Assembly (NCBI GenBank): GCA_951230915.1 | Contig: OX579638.1 | Location: 14,402,696-14,466,695 of the forward strand | Reading direction: 5' to 3' | Source: Antitrichia curtipendula | Lineage: Eukaryota; Streptophyta; Bryopsida; Hypnales; Leucodontaceae | DNA: 64,000 bases | In this document: positions 12,312 to 23,600 of the stretch, piece by piece | Layout of the letters: every line of letters begins with the position of its first letter | Numbering within the stretch: position 1 is the stretch's first letter | The notes under the pieces: generated by a model | What the model was told of the DNA's origin: nothing | Database searches by the model: none | The model's input: the letters and a program-made list of their open reading frames with translations, nothing else | Position numbers and translations under genes: made by a program

Positions 12312-15300
12312 CTACTCGAAGTCAATTTCTGAAAGACCAGGAATATACTCTAAGCGAACATCGAAGATGACGGGGCTACTGGGAGGTACTCTGGGTCGTC
12401 CCGCAGCAGCGCCAAGTCCTTTGGGGTAAGCCAACTGCCACAGACAAACGGAAACACAAGAATCTGTTGCATCAGTCACCATGTCAATGCCACGAGAATG
12501 TTCGAGCAGAAAAGGAGGGGCCTCAACCGTAGACCTAACGTAAATGGTAGTCTGTTTGCAGTTTGCCTGAGTCACGTAATAATAATAAGCTTCTCTGATA
12601 ACAAAGAAAAGCAGCTTTGGATGGAAGGCAGTGATACCTCGCCAGGAATATATAATCGGCGTTTACCCCCAACTTTCATGGTTAAAATACCCTCGTCCAA
12701 CCCCTTGATGATCTGTGTGGAAGAACATTCACGATTTTCAAATCTTTATTTGTTCTTTGTTTCTCCATTGAAAGATCTTTAGCTTTCAATTGAAGTGCAC
12801 ATAAGAAAAAGAAAGAGAAAAACACACGAGGTTAATCAGGAATTCCAGAAAATTATGTTCAGATTGAACGTCAGAGTGGGAGCTAATCTCCACTTGGGAA
12901 ATGCAAACTTCTAGTACAAAATCCCATTACGACACCATTAGAAGTGAACGCCACAGAAAGCGCCATGTCTCCATATTGTCATAATCCTTGAGAAGCAAGC
13001 TCCTAAGCGTCAATTTCAGAACTTTGGCGAGAAGAGAGATGTTCATTCTTGTTAACAACAATTTAGACTAAGATAGACCACATATGATGCAGCTCGAACA
13101 ATATTATTAATACTACTCTTATCATTCTACTTCTAGTTTGTTGGAGTGATAACTCACCGCACCGGCCCCGACTCGGAAGATATATGGGATCCCTTTCTCC
13201 AGAGAACTGTTCCGTTGCCAAACTCAATGTCATGAGTACTAAAAGAATGATTTCAAGAGCCCCATCAATGTGATAAATTATAGACACCCTACCTCATACT
13301 TGCATTAGCTAGTACTAGTTAATGCAACTAGATAAAGATTTAAGGTCAAAGTGAAATTTGGAACATCCAGTGACTTATAGATTTTTTAACTAGACAATCT
13401 CCAAATGAAACTACCGAGCGAACGTGAGCTGTAAAAAAATAGATGTAAAAAAATAGATGTAAGAAATAGAATTGAACTTGAGATGACATTGGTGCCAACT
13501 AATTACCTGTCGAAGACTTTGCCACTAGGAATCATAGCAACGTAGTTCGCAGCAACCTGATTCAACAGACATGTTCAAATTAAAAACTAGAGTACCCTCG
13601 ATGCAGTACAGTAAGCCAGTAACCATCTATTGAATTGCTTTCATTGCCTTCCTATTGTGACATCCCCAATTGCTCCCACCACCAACACAGCCAATTTCAG
13701 AAACGAAGTAGAGAACCTGGAAGCCAACAATCGGAACCTCTCCACCTCCAACAACAATGTCTTTGTACTGAAGACCCGATTCGGTTGTCTGCATTGGGAT
13801 CTGCAAAGATGGCAACAGGAGCGATTCAAATCCATCGCTCATCTCATGATCAAGATATTTCACTTCCACGTCAGAAAGGTACTCAAGTCAAGGTCACACA
13901 GACTTTGGAAACAATCTACGGTAAAATTTGGAGTTGGTGATTGGAGACATTATTTGCAACATTGTTTCAACACTATTTGCAAGGTTCCAATTTGTCTTTG
14001 CCATGAGGCATAAACTATTGGGGTGACTATCATTCCACAAACTGGAATACGTAATATTCTTGAAAGGAGCTGCACATGTCTTGGGCCAAACTGTCGATTT
14101 ACGCAAGAATCAAGGTATTCAGAATGCTCCGATTATGTAAAATCTTCTTTTCTTTAGCACAAATCCTCACATATTGAGTTCAAGAATGAATTGGTACTCA
14201 GTCAACTATTATAGGGAAAGAACACTTGTAGTATACCTTCAACCGTAGCGCATTGAAGTCAAAAGGGTGGGCCGCCAATGCAGCTCTAGAATGTTATGTG
14301 ACTGGCACTTGAGAAACTGAATGCCAGATTAAAATCTCTCAAGGAAAATTTCAAAACTCAAGATTCTTTTAGTACAAACAGATCAGATCTAGACATTTAT
14401 ACATTCACCTACTCTCCAGAAATGGTTTCCCAATCAGTTTCCCAGATTTGTGTCGACCTGCCTAGTCAGGGTACAGACCAATTTGACAATGGAAACCGTG
14501 GTCATGGTTGCAGAGATCTTACATTATCGAGATCCTTCTCACAATCGCCGTCGCAGAGCTTGGCAGCTGGAGGGCCAGGTGGTAAGCCTGCAGCGTTGGC
14601 AAGGCTTCCGGGCAACCACGACAGAGCTCCACCCAGTGCTATGGCGGCCAGAGCCTCTCTCCGCGGCATCTCAGCAGCCTGCATGTTCTCTCCTTTCCTG
14701 TGGACGGCGCATCGTACAACCGATGCTGGTTTGGGGTTCGAAGACACCGTCTTCACCGCTGGACATGCCCAGATGGCTGCTCCTGGCATCGTCACATTCG
14801 CAATCCACAATGTTAGGTCATGGCGTCCCCACATTGCCCTAATCTGGACTTCCAAGGCATCCGATTTGTATGCAGTCATTAAAATCCACCCTCCTTGACA
14901 TATGTGCACAAACGTAAATTAAGCATCCCAGGTGCTCGAAGACATCAATTGCCTCCAATCCAGAGTTCTGTTATAAAAAAAAGGTTAGACCTACTGGATG
15001 TCGTGATGTCTGATGTCAGATTAGATGCGTATCAAAATATGTAAGACAACCCTACTCAGTGAAATATTCTCTGCACACTCTTGAATATTCGAGTATACTA
15101 TAAGGATATGATTGTGTGACAAAAAGACGGGTCACTTTATCTTAAACTTCATGTCAAACACACTAGACGTCACATCTCTGTCTGGGAAGCCGACTCGGCT
15201 CCAATCTCCTCACATTTGCATCACAATCAATACCTTTATGAGCTTCTTCAAACCAAAATTCCTCCCTACAAGCATACCATATTGACATGAATACGCAGCC

Positions 15301-15758
15301 TCGTTCCAACCTCTTCAAATTGGATATCTCAATCAACACCAATTCCAGCTTCATTAAACCCAAAACTCTCGCCACCTTAATGACATGGGTAAGAGTCTCA
15401 ATCTCGATGCAACCAATTACAGAACAAACGAGGTAGTTCAAAGGCACTGCAATTGACCCAAGGAAACATTCGGAACCCCAAATGCACGCGAATTTTGACC
15501 AATCAACAGACAATGTAGAGTAGTACAAATCGTAGTAGCGCAATCCTCAACCACAGTAAGAAATCAAAGTTCCCATTAAAAAATCCAAAGCTGCCAGGTA
15601 CACTCAAACCTCTCCTTCCTCCTCCTACCACCCGGGGCCACAAGTGTGCTACAATGTGGCCCGTGTGCAAGAAATTCTGGACAGCCATTTCAGAGAAGGT
15701 GGGTTTGAGTGAAGCCAGACGAACCCGCAGTGGTGGAGTGGAGGCAGGATTGCGCCAT
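12312..15758 (-). CDS. Thylakoid-lumen FKBP-type peptidyl-prolyl isomerase, FKBP16-3-like
   Basis: Exons, in transcript order: 15758-15725, 14758-14523, 13800-13717, 13556-13507, 13206-13158, 12712-12638 and 12434-12312 (216 aa). All introns are GT...AG and phases agree. The N-terminus (MAQSCLHSTTA, in a GGCC-ATG-GCG context) looks like a plastid transit peptide. A twin-arginine lumenal signal (PRREALAAIALGG...ANA) follows, then GLPPG and a CDGDCEKDLDN segment, as in FKBP16-3. The FKBP domain starts at TTESGLQYKDI. Active-site-type residues are visible: Tyr in NYVAM, FDSS, FRVG, IIKGLDEG (Leu where FKBP12 has Trp59), LAYPKG and VIFDV. Lumenal FKBPs of this group probably assist photosystem assembly, but their substrates are poorly known. 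The first exon is the least certain part, because its donor GTTCGT is weak. Without it, an in-frame ATG at 14879 gives 245 aa with a less transit-like N-terminus. A broken duplicate lies at the left edge of the window. Confidence 0.88.
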
Positions 15759-18428
15759 GGCCGCCCGCCACTGAATTGGATGCAGCAACAGGAGCTTCGC
15801 AATCTTTTATGACCGCTGTCTGGCGATGGATGGACGAAGGGGCTGCGGGAGGCCTGCGGGAGTGAGGGAAGCGCGGTCGAGGTGACGCAGATGGGAGCTT
15901 GCGCTTCAGGGGCCTGCCTGCCTGCGTGGGCAGGGCTAACTGGCTGAGGCGCTGGGTCTTATCCCCTTTCGCTCTTTTCTTGTTGCGAATAGGCGGAGGC
16001 TCTCCCAGGAACAGAATAATGGAACTAGCGACACTTTGTTTAGTCGCCTACACATAACACTAAACTCACCTTGAATGGACACCTTTGAAGCAAGAAATGT
16101 CTCAACTCTCATGGGTTGCTTTAAAAACTTGATCCTCACCTCTCATTGTTGGCATTGGAAAGATGTGTAGTCATGGAAGTGTTCATTCAAGGCCATTTTT
16201 TAGGTGTTGAAAAATGAAGAATGCTGCAATTAGCTGCTTCTACCTTACCGGAATCCAAAAACAATTTGCAAGTTTTCTTGAACTAGAATTGTTTTTGTCA
16301 AGTTTTATGATGTTTGCACTTCTATGTGAGTGGGAAGAAAGTTCCATTAGAAGTAGCTTTGTCTTGTGAGTAGGTAGAAACTACCTTTCACAAGTAGCTT
16401 TGTCTCATTGTCATACCGAAAGCAATCCAAAAGTTCAAGCTCAATGTTAAAATTAGTTTTCCAAAAGTTAGAAACTTACTCCCTTCCACTTTTCATGGAC
16501 CTCTCTGTATAATCTTGCCGGTAAACTATTATGATTTTCTTGTTGCAAATATTGCACACTTCCACGGAGAGTTTTGGAAAATATATTGTCTTTTCAACAA
16601 AGTATAGTTGATTCCAGCACATAGAGGTTCACTCTTAATAAAGTAGAACATCCCATTCTCGTCCCTTTTACAAATTTGCCTTCTTATGTTATCAATAGTC
16701 ATAACTAACTAATTAGTTAGTTTGTATTGGTTAACTTTTTGGAGAAAAATTCAGAGGAAGTTTTATCTTAAAATAATTTCTTTTGGATTTTCTATAATTA
16801 TTTGCAGCAAAAGTCGGGTGATAACTTCCTATTAGTGTCCATAGACATATTATGAAATTATTCTTCAAAAAATAGGAAACCAAGGGATGGCAAGTCAAAT
16901 TTTGGAAAATGGTTGGTAGACCAAAAAACTTACTTAAATATCAAAAGCCATTATTTTGAAGCTTAAAAAAAATAAAAAATAAAAAACAATTTGACTTTTA
17001 AAAAAAATTATAGACTATACAAAAATTGTCCTTTTTTAATGGAAAATTACCCATTAAAAGATGCAAAGGTCTAAAATGAAGACTTATTTAGATTATAAAA
17101 AAAGGTAAGTGAACTTCACTTAAAATTATGAAGAATTTGATTTTGGATGAAGAAATAGGGCTCAAGAATATGTACGGGGTTGGGAATGGAGTGTTTTACT
17201 TTAATAGATTGCATAAGGTAACTACATCTAAATTGCTCCTATAATTAATTTGCTTAAATTTTTGCTAAATCTTATTGTAAGTTAAAAGGATATTACACAT
17301 TATATTCTTACACATTTTTTGGACTCTAGATTAAAAAATTATGAACCATCAAAAGTGTTGAAAATAGGTTTATTCAAAAGTGGCCCTAGGCTCTAATAAA
17401 TAAAGCATTTGCAAAGTAATTCAATGCAAGGTGTGCACGTAAGATAATTGTACCTATTACCATAAAAGCAAGAGAGACTATTAGTCTCACAAGTGCTACA
17501 ATAAAAGGCTAAGGAAACTACATCTAAATCATGCAAATAAACATTAGAGCTTTGTTTCTCTATATAATAGAATTGTATAAGTTTTAGTTGAGTATTGTTA
17601 GGAGTATGAAAGGGATTCCAAAATCTCTTAGCATGCATATTTAAGTCATGCATGAAACAAGAGGAATATCCAAGGTTGCCTAGTATTACTACAAAAAAAC
17701 AAGAGTATAACATTGTTTGTTTTTTTGCATTTTCTTGTCTCACTTTCCCCTTAGTATGTGAGAATCCTGTGACTTTTTCTTGTGGGAAAATTCATAAGGT
17801 TGTCACATATTCAGGGAAAAGTGAGACAAAGAAATGCAAAAAAATCCTAATATAAATGACTTGTCCACAATGACTGCAAGCACAACAATGACTACAAAAT
17901 GATTGTTTTGCAATCATTATGGACAAAAAATGACTACTATAGTCATTGAAGACAAGTCATTTATACCCTTGTTTTTTTTGTAGTTTATTGATTTTTGGTA
18001 CATAAAGCGCATCGATGAAGTTTCAAGTAAGCTACAGAATGAGAAATTAAAACATTTCGCCTTGCAACTACGGTGCGACTATAAAACTTGTCCACAACAA
18101 TTGGGGGTCTCTACAACCCTCCAGATTATCACCAGTCACAAATGTCCGATGCAACTCAAAACCAGTTGCTCTTTGTAGTCGCAAAACCCCTCGTTTTCTT
18201 CTAGTGAAGAGAGTACTTTGAGAATTCATAACCTATCTATAGGGTGTTCAAATAATGCATGATAAAGTTGAAAATTAAGTTTTTACAATGATATTATATC
18301 AAGAGACAAATACTTCCTAAATTTATGAAATACTAGGTCTTTTAGTTTGGACTTGAATTCCAACATCTCTCAATCAAATGCTTCACAATCAAATCTAAAT
18401 TATTGTGAAGTTTAGGCCTCTATCAAGA
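15759..18428. other. Upstream flank of the FKBP gene, then AT-rich intergenic DNA
   Basis: The first about 200 bases (15759-15960) are GC-rich, with GGCCTGC repeats, and probably hold the FKBP 5' untranslated region and promoter. From about 16.1 kb the sequence is AT-rich without a supported gene, apart from the hairpin element at 17688-17984. Confidence 0.45.
17688..17984. mobile_element. Hairpin-forming MITE-like element (297 bp)
   Basis: Ends ACTACAAAAAAACAAGAGTATAA and TTTATACCCTTGTTTTTTTTGTAGT are inverted repeats. Inside, TTGCATTTTCTTGTCTCACTTT pairs with GTGAGACAAAGAAATGCAA, so most of the element folds on itself. The flanking bases do not give an unambiguous target duplication. Confidence 0.5.
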
Positions 18429-19367
18429 TCATCGCTAGCTCTACATACTTCTAGTCCACCTTCAAATGGCAAGCGTCCAATTACAACTTCAAAGCATGCC
18501 ATACCATAACTATAACTATAACTATAACTATATATACATCCACCTTCTTGGGGAAGTCAATCACATTTCTATTCTTCAAAGCCGACAACATTTCTAGTGC
18601 CCTCCAAAATCTAGTTCCAACAACTTCAATAGAGCACTCATAGTCTACTATAGCTATTTTAAGGCACTTTTCACTTGGACAAAGAAGGATATTGGCAATT
18701 TTCAAGTCTCAATGAATAATGCTTTTCTTGCATAACATGTCCATGTAAAGAGCAATTCCATAAATAATATATTTGACGTGCAAAGTCCCTCCATTCTATT
18801 CATATGAAAATGGTGGACCTTGGTTGTACTTCTCTTGCATGGCTTGGTCAATGAGCTTACATAAGTCACCCCAAAATTTCAACATCACAAATGCAAACCT
18901 CCCATTGTCCATCATAATTCTGGAAGTTGCAATACATATAACTTCCTATCAAAGGATAGCACAAGACTATTGTTTTTTGACTTGATAGGCGTGATGTTCT
19001 TTTGAACACCTTCAATAGCATTGTAGGATATATGGTGCCATCAATGTTCATAACTTCAAGAATTTCTACTTGACCACCTTCCCCAAGACCCCAATCTTCA
19101 GACCCAACTTCACAATTGGCACCATATTGTAGAAAAAATGAACCGATCTATGGTCCCTAAATTGGGGATCATTCATCAATTTTGCAAAGACTTTCTCCTT
19201 CTCTCGATTCACTTCTTCATAGTTGTTGTTGTCTTTTGAGAAATTGGAAAGGTCACTCAATTCGCTCCATTACCCTCTAGAATGCTCAATCGCATGGTCA
19301 CCAGTTGAAGAGAAATACTGTAGATCTCCTCCACGCGTGCAGAGAAGTACTCAGACTGTAGTTCCAT
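18429..19367 (-). pseudogene. Protein kinase pseudogene (Ser/Thr-kinase-like)
   Basis: Reading the minus strand gives an ordered but broken kinase domain. It runs from an N-terminal segment beginning near an ATG at 19367 (MELQSEYF...), to a degenerate glycine loop (KLGLKIG), a PTMLLKVFK segment with the ATP-site lysine, a catalytic-loop region, VDYEC in the DFG region, VGTRFWRALEM in place of the usual APE motif, VDVY, and CFEVVIGRLPFEG. The HRDLK catalytic motif reads H-stop-DLK, a single-base Arg-to-TGA change near 18708. There is a frameshift near 19262 and another in the hexamer repeat after VDVY. No introns are apparent. It was probably once an active kinase of a TKL/RLK-like family. It is dead as it stands. 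Confidence 0.7.
18503..18531. repeat. ACTATA hexamer microsatellite
   Basis: About four to five tandem copies of a TAACTA-type hexamer lie within the kinase pseudogene, just after the VDVY codons. The expansion adds an IVIVIV-type run to the translated frame and disrupts subdomain IX. Confidence 0.75.
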
Positions 19368-20652
19368 GGAGGATCGTGCGCAACATCCACTCACCCAAAT
19401 TCGCCGACAGTGGACTCGTCCGTGGCCTTGGGAGAGCGTGGGCATGCGCAGTTGAAGCGACAAGCGATGGGTCTTGGAGCAAAGTGATGACTCCCTGCGA
19501 GATTTCAAGACGGAAACACTGACGCAAAGAGTGGTGACAGAACTGAAGAGGCTCACGTGAGGAAGATTGCAGCAGGAGTGGATTAACTTCCGTTAGTTCA
19601 CGATAACAGCAATCACAGAAGAAAGAGAGAGCATTGAGAGGCACAGGACACAGGAGGGTGAATAATGAATGGAACTCAGGTTATGATGGAAGGGGTGGTC
19701 TGTTGTCCCAGAGAACGCGAGGCTTTGTAGACACTGTTCACCGTGCCCAATTGTCTGCGTCAGTCGGGGGACTTCCGTGTTGCATGAAAACTCTCGGGAG
19801 CTTCGGGGGATGCCGGAAATGCTCCATAGCACCGAGTCTCGTCTGGAACAGCAACTCTCAGGCGTTGGCTTAACCCCAGCAGGTCTGAGAGGACACAGAA
19901 TGAGAAAATATGGAGTGTTTGGAGTGCAGGCAGTGTCTGCCTCTGTTGAGGTGATAGTGGCCCATGCATTTGGAGAGAGAATAACTCCCAACAGTTTTTT
20001 GAACTAGGATTTGCAACTTGAATGTGGGAATTAAAACTAATTGCAAGTCCTTGAGATGTCTGCTGTCAACATGGCCGAATAGCCTGTACGTGCATCTAAC
20101 ACAAATTTTAGGGTGCATGGATTGGCAAGCATGCAAAACCTGCTTATTTTTTTCTCTTTTCGACCAAAGAAGATAATGCGAGCAAGTGTCCATAATTGCA
20201 GCTTCATTTTGCTCGTAAGAATACAAACTAAAATATGGTATCAACCATTGGGAATGCAATGAAGGATTCTTTCAAAAAAAGAAGTGATACAATTATGGGA
20301 ACTCAAAGTACATGAATCGAGGCGTAAAACCCAATGCCCAACATCACGAACTACTGCAACCACAGAACAACCTTTTCTTCAAACCACTGTTGCAACTTCT
20401 AATAGTTTAGAGCAATCAAGTATCATCTACAAAATCTATGTTGCAATATCAATCTTATGCTTGCTGGTAGAATCTTCATTCTCAAACCTGCATTCACAGA
20501 TACAAAGAAAGAAAGGGAGTTAGCAGACAAGCTCCTGTAGCACGATCTATAGAAGCAAGTTTATTTTTGTTTAGAAAATTTCAACCACAACAGAATAGAC
20601 TCAACAGTATACGACATAACAACAGGGTTTTGAGTAAAATTAGATAAGACCT
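19368..20652. other. GC-richer flank between kinase pseudogene and permease gene
   Basis: From about 19.3 to 20.0 kb the sequence is clearly GC-richer than its surroundings and open in several frames on both strands, with no recognisable domain. It may be the old 5' region of the dead kinase. From 20.0 to 20.65 kb it is the 3' flank of the permease gene. Confidence 0.4.
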
Positions 20653-23600
20653 TCAGACATCAATTTCAGAATCTTCCGCATGAGTTGAAGCCTCTCTATG
20701 GTCACACATACATATGATTAGCGGAACCATAGAGGGACCACATAAATGATAGGGAGGATTCTGAATATGATGTTGTTCAAAAGTGTACAAATTTTTTCTA
20801 AACAGTCTAACTGAAAATCCTGGCACCTCAAAAAAGCATGAGTTGTGAAACTTACGTTTGATCACCATGTGCATCATTCCGATCAAAAGGTAAAATCAGA
20901 TTGAGAAACAAGGCAATAAATCCTCCAATTGAGAATCCATTCGAAATGACAATGATAAGTGAGTCTCTAAACCCTGCACACATACCAAGCACAGCATCCA
21001 AATCAGTAGATCAAATCCAAATGAAAACCACACTGCAGGATATGCATACCACCACCAGAACAAATTAACGTGTTTCAGGAACATTCAGACAACGTCATAA
21101 ACACTATTTTCTCCATGATTCTTGTGAATGATCCCTACGTTGTTTCAAAATTCCTGACACAGTCAAACCTTACAAAAAACTCGTTCCAAACAAAGAGAAT
21201 TTTACTGCCAGCTTGTTGTCAGTACCTCGGAAAGCCGGAGACCAGTTAGGATTGACAGGCCAAAAGTTGCCTTCAAGAGGATAGTCCGCGAACTGTCCAG
21301 TGATGTTGACCCAAGCAGGGACCAAAATGACGCCCATGCCGACACCAATAGACATGATAGCAATAAACCGATTTCGCCGGTTGAGACCTTCTCTGAGATT
21401 CAGCACATGGATGCCCGAAACCACCACTCCAGTAAACAAGAACGTTGTCATGCCGCCCAGGACACAATTCGGAATGGTCAAGATGATGGCTGCAAATTTC
21501 CCAATGATGCCAAACAGCATGAGCCACGCACAGCACGCAAAACCCGCGTAGCGAGACGCGCACCGCGAAAGGGAGATAACGCCATTGTTCTGTGCATAGG
21601 TTGTCACAGGCGTGATGAAGGCCAAGGCTCCAAAGAAGGAGTTGATGCCATCCGCTACCACGCCTCCCTGAACCCTCGTCTCAAACTTCTCCCCGTATGG
21701 CTCCAGGTGACTGGCTTCCGTGGTGGCTGTGATGTCGCCGATGCATTCCATTGTCGTCACCATGAATGATAACAGACATGGCAGAACTGCTGGCCCGTAG
21801 AAGCCCAGAGGGATCCGTTTGGTCCATAGAAATGTTATCCACTTTGCGTCCGAGATCTGCTGCCCTGTTACGTACCTGGAAGGCCAAGTTCCAACTCTCA
21901 AAAATGACACCAGAAATTCTTAAAAACAACTCAATTAAACGTACAAAATCACATGCCATTCTCATGTTGTCATATGGTCTACCCATCTTATAACAACATA
22001 TACAAAATACGAAATGATTTACATTCAATGAATATGCGTAAAGACTGGTGTGCAACAGCATGCTACTTCTACTTGCTCACAAGTGTCAATCTAGGAACTT
22101 TATTGATTGATGTCAAAGTCTTCAAATATCTGTAACTTAAGATATAAGAAGATGCATGTTCAAGAAAAAAGATTTCAAAGGATTGGAGTATCTTGTATAC
22201 CCTGATTCATGATTGACCCTTAGGAAATGTGCCCAAGGTGTTAGGAGCTTCTTTCAAGAATGTTATGAACTGTGATATTGCATGGCCCTCGCAGTGATGG
22301 ATGCTATGTAAAAATGGATTGAGGTTGAGACAGACCATACCTGTATGTGGAACAGACACCGTCGTTGCAATTTGTGTACTTTGTGCTCGCAGCAACAATC
22401 ATACCCACAAGCAATCCGATGACAATCTGGCCAAGAATGGATTTGAGTACTGTGAGATCCACGACTGGAAGTGGTGAAAACACAGTCCGAAAAAATGGAA
22501 ATTGCACAAGCTACAGTACTAATTAACAAAGAGCTTGTACTCAAGGCTCGAAATTGTGAGCTTCCAAAACGTGCATGCGACATCGTACCTCTATGTTGCG
22601 TATGAATGGGGATCCAAATACTTCAGCAAGGATGATGGCGAAAAACACAACCAGCCCTAGTCCCAGGTACACACGATGTCCGAAAGCCAGCACCACTTCT
22701 CCATTTCCAGAGCAAGGAATCTTTGTGGTCAACACCTGAGTCATGAAGACAATACGAATAAATAAATCCCAACTCTGTGAGCCAAAATGACATCCTTCAG
22801 CAGTTGTGAGAACACAGGATGAGCGCAACATGGTGCACAAACAGAATCTGCGTTCTCTTTCCAAAGGGATTAAGGCACTGTGCCTAATAGGAAATATCAT
22901 CCTAATCATTAAATTGGCGCAATTCTGGGTGACAAAACTTGTGACATTCATCTCCCCTGAAAACTAGGACTGGTATAGATGAAGGTTTCAGGTAGTACTT
23001 CCTGAAAAGTGCCAAAGTCATAGAATTCCGCCAGAATAACGAAATTGACGTTAATTTTTCACAAGATAGACAGACGGCATCCTACAAGGAAATTGCAAGA
23101 TATGAATTGAAAACCAAATTTATTTCTTAAAAGCAGAAAACGAATTAAGCTTACCTGACTACTGCAGAAGACACCTCCACCCCAGTTAGCGAACCCAGAT
23201 CCAATAAGTGCGGTTCCTAAGAGAACGAGACAACTTCCTGTCACAACTGGAGGAAACAAGCGACGCAACACTCTGGATGGGACGAATGATATGCCGATCT
23301 GGTAAAAGCAGCAGACCAAAATCTGCACCAGACCAAAGGTTTAACCCATAATTCATTAGAAACCGCAATAGAAAACCAAATGCAAGGAAAGAGGAAAATC
23401 TCCCATCCAACAATCATTTACAACAAAAATTCAGAAACCTCCTCTCCCATTCAATGAAACATTCTTCACATCATTCATTACATCTCATTCTTGAATGGGT
23501 AGGCAAGGGGGTCCTTTTAGAGTATCATTGTAAGAAGAACATATTTGTGTTGCAGTAGCCCACAATGCATGGGCAAGCTTGCATTCAAGATTATTCTACA

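Noticed and set aside
13630..14013. 127- and 101-codon plus-strand frames across FKBP exon 2
   Set aside because: They lie opposite a supported minus-strand exon and its introns and have no domain of their own.
14422..14898. 158-codon plus-strand frame
   Set aside because: Antisense shadow of the GC-rich FKBP transit/lumenal-signal exon.
15163..15543. 126-codon minus-strand frame
   Set aside because: Falls inside the modelled FKBP intron 1. It starts without convincing context and its translation matches nothing recognisable.
22427..22524. Longer version of permease exon 6 starting at an upstream acceptor near 22525
   Set aside because: It stays in frame but adds about 33 residues in the middle of a membrane region. 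The acceptor before 22426 restores the family spacing.
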